A stretch of 64,000 nt of DNA from Adiantum capillus-veneris (taxonomy: Eukaryota; Streptophyta; Polypodiopsida; Polypodiales; Pteridaceae): assembly GCA_014529385.2 (NCBI GenBank), contig CM043942.1, forward strand, positions 4,304,501-4,368,500, read 5' to 3'. Below, piece after piece: positions 1 through 10,991 of this stretch. Positions within the stretch are counted from its first letter, which is position 1; each line of letters begins with the position of its first letter. The position numbers and the translations under genes are program-made. The notes beneath the pieces are model-generated. The model was not told the origin of the DNA, did not search any database, and was given only the letters and a program-made list of their open reading frames with translations.

Positions 1-789
1 TAGCCTTCAAGCCACCTTGAGCTCATTGCACACACACCCTCTCAACAATCTGTGCACAATTTCCATGCTCATGTGGTGCTTATTCTAAGAGAATATTGTA
101 TGGACATTGAGCTTTGAATTCCCCTCTTGTTAGATATATGCTTTAAGGTTCATACATTGCCTGATGTTCAAGCTTAAAGTTGAGAGTTTGTGAAACTTAT
201 GTATGTTTTTTTATGTCTATCGTATGTAAAATGTGTGCTTTTTGGTTTAGTATTTTGTGCCATTAAATAAGGCTCTAGATTAAATGTCAAAAAGCTCACA
301 AAAATTGTTTTGATTGCAAAAGCTTGAAATCAGAAGCTCGCTAAAAATACACACTCCTTTTCACAAGACTATTTGTTAGTTAAAAATAACTCTCATATGA
401 TGTTTAAGAATTATGAATGGCGGTCGTGCCTCTTCAACATGGGAGAAAAGGCATTGTTTATAGATCCTAAGTATGTCAAAGAGATTTTATCTTTATGATA
501 TAGGAATTAGTTCCCATTAGAATCCTTTAATTTTCTGACCTAGCTTATGGTGTACGACCCTTATAACCATGATCAGGATGGATAGAGGGATTCCTCTCTT
601 CTGTTGCTTGTATCCTAGCTTCATGAAATTAGAGTAGGCTGTTATCAACAAAACTTGAAAATAAAGGAAGGCCATCTATCAAGTCGTCCCAATCTTTTGA
701 GTTAGGGACTTCACAAAACCTAGATTTTGATGGGCTAGAAGCATGATGGGTTGCCTTCACAAAAGACCTTTTGCACTAAAAGGACTGAA
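1..789. other. Unassigned left edge
   Basis: No gene could be supported here. Read on the minus strand it lies where the reverse transcriptase of the decayed gypsy element to its right should continue, but no RT motif survives clearly. It may be further decayed element sequence or its flank. Confidence 0.3.
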
Positions 790-1100
790 GAACAAAAGGG
801 AGAGGAGCTAGGCCTCACCATCCCTTTGTCTACCAATTCTTGTATTTGCCTCATAATCTCCTCTTGTTGAGCTTGAGAAACTCAATAAGGAGGCTTGTTA
901 GGCGGGGAGCTTCTTGGTAGGAGCTCAATTTGATGGTCATCATCCCCTCATTTTGGAGGTAAGTCCATAGGGACATCATCGATGAACACATCTTGGAATC
1001 CTTTTAGAAAATTAGACAAGTCTAACTCTTCTTGATTCCTAGCATTTACATTTGATGAAACATTAGGATCTTTTAGGGATTCTTTGACAAAAATTGTACA
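790..1100 (-). pseudogene. Gypsy G: pre-RT linker and start of reverse transcriptase
   Basis: Translation of the minus strand gives a linker ending in DVFIDDVPMDLPPK, one stop, then DDDHQIELLP and, after another stop, EEIMRQIQELVDKGMVRPSS. This is the usual entry to a Ty3/gypsy RT (Pro-Pro-x-Arg/Lys, Asp-His-x-Ile, then the Glu-Leu-x-Asp-Lys-Gly-x-x-Arg-Pro-Ser helix). The catalytic palm with its DD motif is not seen further left. It is a relic with at least two in-frame stops. Confidence 0.6.
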
Positions 1101-1322
1101 CAGAAATTGAGCTCTTCATTAATTTATCAAAAGCAGGTGAATTTACAAGTGGTATAATACGACCAAAATCGCTAGAATCATGTTCTTTCCCCTGTAGGTG
1201 AATTAGATTCTCCTTTCAAGAAACTTAATGTTGGCAGCCATGTGGTTGAACCATGGTGCCCCTAGGATAGCATCTTCATGTTGGAGAGGAGAGATGAAAA
1301 AGTATTCTTTGTTGACATATCT

Positions 1323-1660
1323 TTAAACATGAAGCCTCAACTTCCTAATCAATGGAGTAAGAGGCTCGTTGTCCCTTGAAAGCGAAGTCGTCCATTGCAA
1401 TATCTCCCATCTTGAAAGCTTGAATGCCCAGCTTGATGGCCAAATTCGTTGATATAAAGTTATAGAGCCAGGGTTAAACAAGATGAAGGCATCATGCTCC
1501 CTTACCTTTCCCCAATTATAGAAGAGAGGTGATCCTTTGCAATGAGCATCCTCTTTTGGAGCTTCGATGGTGGAATCCCTAAGAGTCTCATTGCGAGCAT
1601 TTCTCTTGGGCAAGAATGATAGCCATGCCCTTGCTCCCCACACTTAAAACACTTATGGTC
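1323..1660 (-). pseudogene. Gypsy G: zinc knuckle and aspartic protease
   Basis: A CCHC zinc knuckle (C-FK-C-GEQG-H-GYHS-C) reads on the minus strand at about 1608-1649. Downstream, in a shifted frame, comes FILFNPGSI, which matches the flap-bearing start of a gypsy aspartic protease (usually F-x-L-x-D-x-G-S). The catalytic Asp is replaced by Asn, so this copy would be inactive even without the frame breaks. Nucleocapsid binding of RNA and Gag-Pol cleavage are the family roles. Confidence 0.6.
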
Positions 1661-2921
1661 TTTGTAAAAATCTTCAAGATCTTCAAGAGAGAGTTTGTTT
1701 TACCTTTGTAAACTCCCTTCTCCTTGGATCGATTGTTGTTGTTAGAATTTCCTTGGGAAGAATTTTGGGCATTGGTCTTCCCCTTTGCATCACTCTTGTT
1801 TGTTTTCCATGGGATTGACATTCTGTCTAGCCCCTTGTTGGAAATTGATGCACGAAGCAACCATGCTGTGGTGGATTACTTCGATGATAGAACCACGCGA
1901 TTGAGAGTTGACGTGCTCAACCATCTCTTCAAGTAATCCTGCACAAAATTGTTGCTTTTGCTCGACAAAATCTATCTTTTGGAAGAAATTAGCCTTGAGA
2001 TGTAAATCCCAAAACTTGTCTACATATTTGTGAATAGACTCATGGGAGAGAAGCTTCAAATTGTGCCATTTGGTAAGCACTTTGTTATAGCATCGCTTGC
2101 TAGGAATTTCTTCATGATGGAAACTCGTAGAGTTTTCCATGTCTTTGGGGCTTCACTGTTGCCACGAAGGCTAGCCCACCATTGACAAGCCGATTTTTGG
2201 AAGTGCATAGCTACATGGCATAGCTTGGAGGACTCCGTGAAGCCCTCGTCTCCAAAGGACACATCAAATTGCTGGATGAAGGCCAATACTTTGCTGGTAG
2301 CACCAAAGGTGCTATGAGAAAAGAGATACTCTTTCCTCCCTCTTTGAACTTCTTGAGCTTTTGTGACCTTCGCCATGCAGGGTATGATTTGTGATGTCCT
2401 CCCCTCTTGCAACGTCTAGGAGAATAGCTATAGATTTCATTGGAAGAGGAGGAAGGTGAAGAAGAAGGAGAAGAGAGTGACCTCTTTCTTGACCTTTTCT
2501 TCCTTTGTTTTCTCTCTTCCCTTTCGAAGTGATGAGGAGAGGGACTGTGAGTTGACCGTTTCCTCTTGGGAGGAGTTGGAAATCGTCTAGATCGCCGTCA
2601 TCATGGAGCCACATCTTCAGAGGAACTTAGAGCTTCATTGCTCTTTTTCTCTTTGAATTCCTCCTCTCATATGGGAGAGAGTCTTCTTTTGGGGGTCTTT
2701 TCAAGAGGCCTCCTAAGTTATCTCTCCTCTTGGAGAGGAAGGGTAATCCCATAAGTGCAAAGTTGTTGAGTAACTTCGGCTTGCAAAGCAGGGTTGCGCA
2801 TAACTTTCTGCAACCTAGTAACAAGATAATTGACAAACATGGGGGCATCATCATTAGCACCTTCATGTGCAAAATCAAAGTTATCAATGTTCATTCTACT
2901 CTCTTGGTTATTGTTAGCCAT
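1661..2921 (-). pseudogene. Gypsy G: gag (capsid) remnant
   Basis: The first Met is at 2921, 297 bases inside the primer site. The N-terminal 67 residues (MANNNQESRMN start) flow through frame changes into a capsid core with CHVAMHFQKSACQWWASL and KTWKTLRVSIMKKF, the pattern of the plant retrotransposon Gag domain (a Trp-rich helix, then W-x-x-L-x-x-x-F-x-x-x-F). The second half, with KYVDKFWDLHLKANF, is in another frame. At least three frame changes are needed, so it is non-functional. Confidence 0.65.
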
Positions 2922-3217
2922 GTTAATTTGTGTACTTACTTAGTGTATGATTTGGCAATTCAAAACCTTAGTTGCTACTCCTCTTAGCCTTTGAAAATCA
3001 TCTCTTAAGTATCTACATCCACGGCTCAAATTGCTTAATTATAGAGAGTAGTGGAATGGGTCTAATATTGCAGAGTTGCCAAGGGATAGTTCCTTTCAAA
3101 CTTCTTATGGATCAATAATGGCAAAGCCATAGGCAACTCTAAAAAGACTCCATTATTAAGACCAAAGCTCCCGAGGTGTGACTTAAGGACCTCTCTTCTT
3201 AAGCAAGAAAAGAGAAG

Positions 3218-3235
3218 CCAAATTCTTTGATACCA
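3218..3235 (-). other. Primer-binding site of gypsy G (tRNA-iMet type)
   Basis: On the minus strand this reads TGGTATCAAAGAATTTGG, which begins like the initiator-Met tRNA complement TGGTATCAGAGC with one change in the first 10 to 12 bases. It sits one base inside the proposed LTR end (TTACA). Confidence 0.6.
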
Positions 3236-3236
3236 A

Positions 3237-4336
3237 TGTAATGGAAATGGCCTATAAACTTTGAGAGAAGCGGAATTAGGAAACCTAGAGAAAGCATTTT
3301 TGTGAGATTAGTTTGTGAGCATAGATGGTGAACTTAATTGATGGTAGCAACATAAACATAGTACTTTAATTAACTTGGCATGAACAATACTTTTGCAAGA
3401 GAGAGAGTTTAGCGAACATGACAACAATTAAGGACCGGAGCCGGTTCCCCCTCCAATAGGATTTGTATTATAGATTCTCTCATTAAGAGAGACTTGGTAC
3501 AATAAAATCTTTGTGTTCCTTGTGACCTAGGTGATGCAATGAAGATGGAAAGCTTCATGCATCACGAGCATAACATGAACTTTGTAAAAAGAATTAACTA
3601 TCCCAAGCCTCAGTCCCAAGGCCTCAAACACCTTCGAAGGTGGAGAGAGCTAGTGGGGAATGAGGGTAGGGAAGAGGAAGAAGAAACATTTCATAGGAGA
3701 AAGAAGTAGTTCCTCACTTATCGTCACTCTTGTTGCTAGCATACATAATAGCATAGTAATGAATATGGAGAAGATGGAAAGCTTAAGCATTGAAGCATGG
3801 CTCTTGGTTGGATTTACGTTCCATAGCCAAGAGTGTTGGTGTAGGCTCTCAACTTCTCTACTAGCTTGGAGAAGGAGATGGGGCTCTTGCACTTTGCACT
3901 TTACATAGTGAGAGTCTGTGTGAGTGTGTGTGGGAGAGTATACCCCCCAATCTAGCCCCCTTATTTCTTTGGTTGACTCCCCCTTATAGCTCAATCTTGA
4001 AGCTCATTGGACCCCTACAAGACTGGCCAATCACATGCAGGATACGTTACAAGCAACAAGGGTAGTCTTGGGACAAGTGTCCCGCTTTCCCCTTTGAGAG
4101 AGAGGACTTGATAAATGCAAAAAAATTTAATTAAATCTACTAGATTATCATTGGACCCCTTGGGAGGCTAACCAATAGGCTTTAGGCACACCATGAGGGC
4201 AACATGAGGAGGAACTTGACAAGTGTCCTATATACTTTCTTTGTACCAAGCTTGCCTTGTGTAAGTGTGTGTTTGTTCTCTCTCATCCCCCTAGCTTTAG
4301 GGCTCGCCCCCTCTCTTGTAGGGATGGGATTTTACA
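3237..4336 (-). repeat. Probable 5' LTR of gypsy G
   Basis: The right edge of the primer site is followed on the plus strand by TGTAATGG, and ATTTTACA ends at 4336. On the element's own strand this gives TGTAA...TTACA, the TG...CA ends expected of an LTR. A TATA-like CTATAAGGGG reads on the minus strand near 3979-3988. No second LTR exists in the window to prove the outer boundary, so the 1100-bp length is a proposal. No coding sequence was seen in it. Confidence 0.45.
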
Positions 4337-4350
4337 TTTGCACACCTTAT

Positions 4351-4572
4351 CCTCAAGCACCTTAGTCAGCAAGCATGACAAAGGACCTCAAGCTTGGGTA
4401 GTCTTCCCACAAGCACCTGAAGCTCCCTAGTCGGCAGGCACGACAAGCACCTCAAGCATCTTAGTCAACAAGCATGACAAGCACCTCAAGAACCTTAGTC
4501 ATCAAGCACGACAAGCACCTCAAGCACCTTAGTCATCAAGCACGACAAGCACCTCAAGCTTGGGCCTGGTTC
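4351..4572. repeat. 34-bp minisatellite
   Basis: Six to seven imperfect head-to-tail copies begin with CCTCAAGCACCTTAGTCA and have a period of 34 bp in the best-preserved central units. The second and last units share a different sequence containing CTCAAGCTTGGG, so the array has mixed unit types. Confidence 0.8.
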
Positions 4573-4833
4573 CCACCTCAAGCTCTTCCCTAGCTTACCT
4601 AAGGTTAAAGGACTTTTAACACTAACCTTTGGAGGTCTTCAATGAAGCCAACCCTAAGGTCTTTTAAACTCCATTGGTTAGCCTTGCTCTTTGATAGACC
4701 ATCTCTCTTTGGACCCCTTTATCATTGGCCCCGTGTTGATATAGATTTGTAAGCACATGTCTATATTCTAACCCTTGTTCCCGTTTATTCTCCCACATTA
4801 AATGCAATTTAATATGAGAAAATCATTTGGGTT
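4573..4833. other. Unassigned spacer
   Basis: AT-rich sequence between the minisatellite and an old LTR fragment. Nothing recognisable. Confidence 0.3.
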
Positions 4834-5035
4834 GGTTAGATATTAGGTTTTATGACATAAGATGAAGAATCTCAAGGCACACAATAGATTAGTGTGCAAA
4901 TAGAAAGATAAGTTACCCCTAGAGTGATGGGTGTATATATAATGCACTGGGGAAAAAACTTCCTAGTAAGGAAAAAAAGTGTCGCGACCATCCCAAGCAT
5001 GTTTTCACACATCACTACCACATATATGGGAGCAA
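4834..5035 (-). repeat. Old copia LTR fragment (same family as A, B, C)
   Basis: It aligns by eye along most of the 227-bp LTR at 45471, including CTCAAGGCACACAATAGA, CCTAGAGTGATGGG, TATATA...AATGCAC and CACACATCACTACCACAT, with many substitutions and small indels. No internal element sequence is attached. It is a decayed solo LTR or truncated copy, clearly older than the other LTRs of this family in the window. Confidence 0.7.
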
Positions 5036-7154
5036 TCTTGTTATGTAAAGATATTTGAGCCCAAATCTCATCTAATAAGTCAGAGGTATAATAATTTTGA
5101 AAATTGTAAATGGTATATGCGTAAAAACATGGACCATATTTACCTTATACAAGTCGTAAATAGGGGATTTTCCACTCGTATGTAGAACTCCCTTTTTTTA
5201 TATAGAGTGAATCTCTCGATGGCAAAAGAAGACGCTACCAAACTTGGAAGTAAATCCACAAGGTGATTACAGACGAGTTGTGTTGACCGTTGTCACAATC
5301 ATTTTTGGAAAATCAACCCCTGTGCATATAAAAATGGGTGGAAAAGAGACCTACAATCGAGACAGTCTACAAAAAAACTCTACAAAACATTTGGATCGAC
5401 CCACCTTATAGCCCAATAACCAGAAGAATATCATGGTAGGCATTTACTACATGGAGGGATCTTCGCAAGTCAATATTGAACTATCTAGTGTTGGCGAGCC
5501 TTGCAAAAAAACTGATGCAATTGAAAACTTATATGGTGCAAATAGTGAAGACCGCCATTACTTTATACAGAGATGTCATTGACATAGCTTATCAGATGCT
5601 ATGCAAGATTGAAAAAATGATCATTATAACATTTCAAGCCTTTAATGATGTAGAGCAAGTGGGGGCACTCTTTATTGAAGGTAGTAGAGGATTGTGTCCG
5701 GGCCTCAGAAACACTCCATCTAAGAATACCATCATGGGGATGTATGTCAAGACTTATGTTCCTTCCATGTCACTCTTTTTAGACTTTTAAAGAATGTTTG
5801 TAACATGACTCATTGAGATCAAACCAGTGATCTTCAATCTATCAACAAGGGAGCTACAAGCTAGTCTCATTGCCTATTAGAATACATTGAACGTAAATCG
5901 ACTCCAACATATCACATTCAAAGTAGAGATCAAGGCAAGAGCGATAAAGTTTCAACTGAGCTCTCGAGTCACTCGACAAGGATTTTTCCCTGAGTAAACA
6001 ATCTCGAGGGCATACATCTAGGAGGGGGGGTGTATGGATACCCCTTCTAATCAAAATTTCCTTATTGTAATTATTGGATTGCAAAAGTATTGGAAAGGTT
6101 CCACTTGATGTTGATACATTTGTATAATAGCCACTGGAGCTGATCTTAAAGGCCAATTTTAAAAATTCCCTAGGTATAAAATCCGTCCTTAATATAAAAT
6201 GGGGGACTTTTGGATAATCTCTTGTATAGTGAAACTCAAAAGTAACAAAGCTATTTTGTGATCAATATTTCTCTCAATCTAGAACTTGAAATTGAATTCC
6301 GTCAAGTGCATTGTGTTTCTCTCCTCTTGAGTGTATATATTATTAATTTGGTAAAGGTTTGTATCTATAATGGGAAAGTCTCAATCTATTATTTAAGTGA
6401 TATATTTAAGTCTAAATGTTAATATTTTGATAAGAGGTTGATCCTAAGTATTAGGAGAAGCTATTATATTGTTTCTGATCTTGTTTTGATGATCTATGGA
6501 ATGATGGATCATAATTATTGGTACCATCAGAATTAGATTTCAATGGTTCAAATTTTTTCTAATAGTCCTAGCCTATAATCCCTTTTAGTTTTGAAGCATA
6601 CCGAGTTCATATTGTTCAAAAAACATCGAGTGACTAGTTGGTGTGAGGATTGACCGTATGCTTGGCAGCCTAATTAGTGATTGGTCTTGGTGCACCTTTA
6701 AGCTTAGATTTATTATGTTGTGATTGACAACCCAAAGCATCTTTGTGCACCATTCATATTGCTTCCCTGAGTATTGCTAATTAGTTATACTATAAAAATT
6801 TGTCACGACAATCCCATAGTAAGTAGTGGTCCCCATCGTAGGTCCCAATGCCACTCGGGGTGCATATCACAAGAGAGCTAGTCAAGTGGGTAGTGAAAAG
6901 AAGGTTGTGAGATTTACCTTAGTCATGGAAATGGCAATGGCACCCTAATTTGTCAAAATGAATTTCCTTCACACCTCACTAACCAACATTGCACTAGCAA
7001 TGCTCAACTCAATGCTAGCCCCAATTCCACTCTAACTTTCCCTCTCACTATTGATTACCATCTCTGATTCATTATACCTGGAGGGGATAGGTGGTGCACA
7101 TGAAGAAACCCTCGGCCTTTGTGCAAATAACTCTTGGCCTCCACTAGAGAATAC

Positions 7155-7185
7155 TATGTGTGTGTGTGCGCGTGCGCACGCGTGC
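7155..7185. repeat. 31-bp alternating purine-pyrimidine tract
   Basis: A perfect alternation of TG, then CG/CA dinucleotides, including GTGCGCACGCGTGC. Such tracts can adopt left-handed Z-DNA. No linked gene was identified. Confidence 0.75.
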
Positions 7186-7639
7186 TAGCCATAGCCCTAG
7201 GCTCTTGTTTGTATGCACAGTCTTCCCCTAGGGCAAGGGGAAGCCCTATGTGTGGGGTGTTGAGTCTCTCAACATTACCCCGCCCACACATCATCGCCAG
7301 CTCCAGTAGTCTGACAACCTTGCTTTGATGAGCTACATAATGCAGAGTTGAAGACACACAAGATGTCAATCCTGGCCCTGTTTTGACGAGTTGCAAACGG
7401 CATGTTCTCCACAATTGTAGATGCACAACATTGATAATCTCAAGCTTCAACAAAGTGTGGATGAGCTACAAACCTTTCAAACACCAAGCTTGACCTTGAT
7501 CTTGTTCCCACAACTGCAAGTCTACCCCAAAGGGCCTCAAAACACAATTGACAATTAAGGCCAGCTTTGCCCTAGCTATGTGCGGGCTTGCCCACATAAT
7601 AGAGAGTGGAAGCTCCCATGTCTTCTTTCAACACACCAA

Positions 7640-7644
7640 CTTTT
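7640..7644. repeat. Target-site duplication of copia A, left
   Basis: CTTTT, repeated exactly at 12789-12793 on the other side of element A. Confidence 0.85.
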
Positions 7645-7861
7645 TGTTGGAATTAGGGTTGCAGAGAAACGCACACAGCTTGGGGAAGCTCAAGGCACAC
7701 ACTAGAGAGTCTGTTACTTAGTGCGCAATGGAAAGATTGATAGCCCTAGAGTGATGGGCGTATATACAATGCATGGGGGAAAAAACCTCCTAAAGAGGGA
7801 AAAAATGCCCCGGCGGTCCTAGTGTGTTCACACACATCACTACCACATGTATATGGTAACA
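7645..7861 (-). repeat. 3' LTR of copia A
   Basis: It begins TGTTGGAATTAGGG and ends GGTAACA on the plus strand, matching the LTRs at 12563, 45471 and 50241. On the element strand it starts TGTTACC and holds a TATA-like GTATATAC. It lost part of the AGAAGACGAAGGAAGC stretch compared with its partner. Confidence 0.92.
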
Positions 7862-7872
7862 AATCCCCCCTG
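7862..7872 (-). other. Polypurine tract of copia A
   Basis: On the minus strand AGGGGGGATT directly precedes the TGTTACC start of the 3' LTR, the position of the plus-strand primer in LTR elements. The same tract occurs in copies B and C. Confidence 0.8.
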
Positions 7873-7936
7873 GAGTGATGCGGTGAATGAGAGTTGGCAC
7901 ATGAGTAAAGGGAAGTGCCATGCCCTGAGGACAGTA

Positions 7937-8431
7937 TCAGTCCACAAAGGGGAGTAAGCCCAAAGCTTTGCGGAAAGCTTCAAGCTTCTCACGAGACAAT
8001 GCCTTTATGAAAAGATCTGCAAGGTTGTCCTGTGTTGGCACATAAGCCAAGCTGATCTCTCTTGTTGAGAGCCTCTCCCTGACATAGTGGTAATGCACCT
8101 CAATGTGCTTTGTGCGAGCATGAAAAACTGGGTTCCTCGCAACTGCCAATGCGCTCTGACTATCAGTGTAGATAGTGTTGGCAGTGTCCTGTCCAACACC
8201 CAAATCAGCCATAAGGCGTCTGAGCCATACACACTCAACTGTAGCTGTTTAGACTGCCATGTACTCAGCCTCACAACTCGAAGTGGCCACAGTAGGTTGC
8301 TTCTTGATCAACCATGATATACATGAACTACCAAGAATGAAACAAAAACCACTTGTGGACACTCGCGTGTCAAAACAACTAGCCCAATCTGAGTCCAAAA
8401 AAGCATGTAAGTGTGGCGGCAATGATCCCCC
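7937..8431 (-). pseudogene. Copia A: RNase H
   Basis: The C-terminal RNase H reads TIYTDSQSALAVARNP (with the Asp-Ser active-site strand), RTKHIEVHYHYVRE and LADLFIKALS, and ends in GLLPFVD. Its upstream half (the SDSDWAG strand and SSCEAEYRA helix of copy C) is cut off by a one-base loss near 8435, where copy C has an extra A before the run of six G. RNase H would remove the RNA template during reverse transcription. Confidence 0.8.
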
Positions 8432-9604
8432 CTAGGGATAAAACAAGCCAAGATGTAAAGTGCCACTAAGGTAGCGGAAAATCCTCTTGACAGCCTGCCA
8501 ATGCTTAGACCCTGGGCTATGCATAAATCTGCTGACCTGTGAGACTGTAAACTGAATATCCGGCCTCGTGTTGCATACATAAATGAGGCAGCCAACAACA
8601 GTTTGGTAAAGAGTGACATCAGGATCGCCAGCATCATGTAGACTCAACTTCAAACCTATTTCCATGGGAGTGGCAATAGGTTTGCAATCCTCAAGTCCAA
8701 ACTTACATAGCAATGTCTCTATGTAACTTTTCTGACACAAGGCAATACCACCATCACACTGCTTAAAATGTATACCCAAGTAATGATGCAACAGCCCCAA
8801 ATCTTTCATCTTGAAAGTAGCAGCCTTAAATTCAACAATATGTCTCTCATTTGGTCCAGTGATCAGCAAATCATCAACATAAAGAACCACAATGAGAAGT
8901 ACATCACCCTCACGCTTTACATACAATGTCCTTTCTGTTGGACTATTACGAAAGCCTTGTTTAACCAAATGAGTGTCAGCTTTCTCATACCAAGCACGAG
9001 GAGATTGCTTCAACCCATACAAAGCCTTCTTACATCTGCACACTTTGTCCTCTTGTCCTTTTATGACAAAACCACGAGGCTGCGTTACATAAACTTCCTC
9101 AAATATGTCACCATTCAAGAAAGCAGTAACAATGTCTGATTGATGTACATCCCAACCAAAATGAGCTGCCAATGCACATAGAAAATGCACAGTAGTCATA
9201 CGACAAGTGGGAGAAAAAGTCTCTTCATAATCAATGCCTTTTTGTTGTGCATAACCCTTTGCAACAAGTCGAGCCTTATGGCGATCGATCTCACCATCCG
9301 GCTTGCGTTTTAACTTGTAAACCCACTTTGTACCAACGGCCTTTTTTCCAAGAGGCAAATCACATAAAGTCCATGTGTCATTTTCTATAAGTGCATCATA
9401 TTCTGATTGCATGGCAGCCATCCAATTTTCTGAATTCTGTGCTTCATCAAAAGACAGAGGCTCCTCAACATCATGTAAGCTAGATACAACCAAAGCATAA
9501 CAATCTGATGCATAAGATGCATGGTGAGAGCCTGAACGAGTACGACTAGACAAAGGTGCATCCAATTTACTGTCACGCAAAGTGTGCAGCAGCCATTTTG
9601 GCAT
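8432..9604 (-). pseudogene. Copia A: reverse transcriptase
   Basis: A 390-codon open frame covers a nearly whole copia RT: ENWMAAMQSEYDALIENDTW (60-79), KWVYKLKRKPDGEIDRHKAR (94-112), the first catalytic Asp strand VHQSDIVTAFLNGD (153-166), CKKALYGLKQSPRAWY (192-206) and the YVDD box (242-245). A 9-base deletion near residue 280 removes three residues present in copy C. The frame is lost after the TRPDIQF and YLSGTLHLG motifs. No gene start belongs here; this is part of a Gag-Pol reading frame. Confidence 0.85.
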
Positions 9605-9822
9605 ACCTCTAGCCTACTCATTTTCAGCCCTTTCCTCATCAAGTACATCATGTACATCTGCATCAGTAAATAGGCTGATCTAAAACATTTTCAAAAAACC
9701 CCATAGGTTGTACATTTGCGTCATTGGAAATTACATTCGTATTTCCACCACTGAAAAGAGGCAACAAAGTGTCATAAATGTCCTGTGAGCTTACATTACT
9801 GTCTCTAGTACATGACATCAAG

Positions 9823-10281
9823 CATTAGGAAAATTTTGACCTCATTTTTGGGCCTTTTAAGAGTGCCACATCATCAAAGTTGTACAAAAGAAAGCAACCC
9901 GGTAGACCCCTCTAAATATTGCTTAGAACCCCATGATATGACCTATCATTGGAAAGTTCTTGAAAAATGGATTCTAAAGAGCCAAGGCCGAAAATTTTGG
10001 ATGACTTCTATGAAAGTTATGCCTTTTGTTTTCAATCAGCCAGGTTTCGTTACCATTACGGTAATCTAAAATCACCTTTTTCTAGATCTACATGAAGGCA
10101 ATGTCCGATACATGCATGCTATATATCAATAGATAGCATTTGAAGAGTAGATTCTAAATATCCAACCTCCGACAAGTTTGGATCTTATTTGCAAAAAATT
10201 TACCGATCCCCACTTTTTGAAAGCTATGCCACATCAACAATTCTTACAAGGCCCATTTTTTAGTCCAAAATTTTCCTAATG
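9823..10281. mobile_element. 459-bp small inverted-repeat DNA element inside copia A
   Basis: It interrupts copia A exactly where copies B and C are continuous. The ends are a perfect 16-bp inverted repeat (CATTAGGAAAATTTTG / CAAAATTTTCCTAATG), with weaker inverted similarity continuing inward through GGGCCTT...AAGA. There is no coding capacity beyond a short chance frame. Joining the flanks restores the C sequence without any duplicated bases, apart from one substitution. It is a MITE-like, non-autonomous element whose superfamily I cannot name. Confidence 0.85.
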
Positions 10282-10973
10282 GGCTGAACAGAATCTTCCA
10301 CAAACACTACATCCCGAGAAACCAGAATACATTTTGTTTGCGGATGATACAACCTGTAACCTTTGCTTTCAGCACTATAACAAACAAAAATACATTTGAC
10401 AGCCTTATCACCCAATTTTCTGCGCTGCACTTGCGGCACCAAAGCATATCCCAAACAGCCAAAAACACGCATGTGCTCAATAGAAGTCTTTCTATCATGC
10501 CATGCTTCATATGGAGTAATAGATGGCAAAGCTTTCGTAGGACACCTGTTAAGTACATAAGTGGCACACATGATGGCCTCAAGCCAAAAAGAATGCGGCA
10601 AAGCTTGACTTTTGACCATACATCGTGCCATTTCCGTTAGTGACTTGTTTTTCCTCTCAGCAACACCATTTTGCTGAGGTGTATAAGGCACTGTACATTG
10701 GTGTTTTATCCCACGACTAGCCAAAAATGGATTAAATTCATGAGACATATACTCCCCCCCTCGATCGGAACGGAGGGTGCCCATAATACATTTCGAGACA
10801 TTTTTAGCCATAGCCAGAAATTGTTTGAAGCACATAAAAACTTCGAACTTCGCTTTAAGCGGAAATACCCATGCATGCCTGAAGTAATCATCAATGAAAG
10901 TCACGAAGTACAGGTAATTGCCAAAGGACGGTGTTTGCATGGGCCCACAAACATCACTATGCACAAGCTGCAA
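10282..10973 (-). pseudogene. Copia A: integrase core
   Basis: An open frame (running 19 bases into the inserted DNA element) carries the catalytic core with Asp7 (VHSDVCGP), Asp70 (RSDRGGEY) and Glu106 (QQNGVAERK), with 35 residues between the second Asp and the Glu as in retroviral integrases. C-terminal motifs HSFWLEAIMCATYVLNRCPT and RVFGCLGYALVP follow. A TGA separates it from the upstream zinc-binding part. The triad is intact, but the reading frame is interrupted at both ends. Confidence 0.85.
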
Positions 10974-10991
10974 CCTGCATGTGGCCCGAAC

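Larger units (their letters stand above)
790..4336 (-). mobile_element. Decayed Ty3/gypsy retrotransposon G (5' part)
   Basis: On the minus strand the order is LTR-like sequence, Met-tRNA primer site, gag, CCHC zinc knuckle, protease, then the beginning of reverse transcriptase, which is the Ty3/gypsy order. Every coding segment is broken by frameshifts or stops, and the RT tail, integrase and 3' LTR are not recognisable to the left. It is an old, 3'-truncated copy. The domain assignments come from visible motifs. The outer limits are approximate. Confidence 0.65.
5036..7644. other. Unassigned intergenic sequence
   Basis: About 2.6 kb with only short open frames and no motif I can name. The longest open frame (plus strand 5476-5790, 104 codons) resembles no family known to me and its composition does not argue for coding. 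An alternating purine-pyrimidine tract lies at 7155-7185. Confidence 0.3.

Noticed and set aside
4351-4572. CRISPR-like repeat array
   Set aside because: Adjacent 34-bp units have no spacers between them, and the context is plant nuclear DNA; it is a minisatellite.
8768-9139. Plus-strand 123-codon open frame in copia A
   Set aside because: Antisense to RT. A similar shadow occurs in C at 46598, as expected for copies of the same element.
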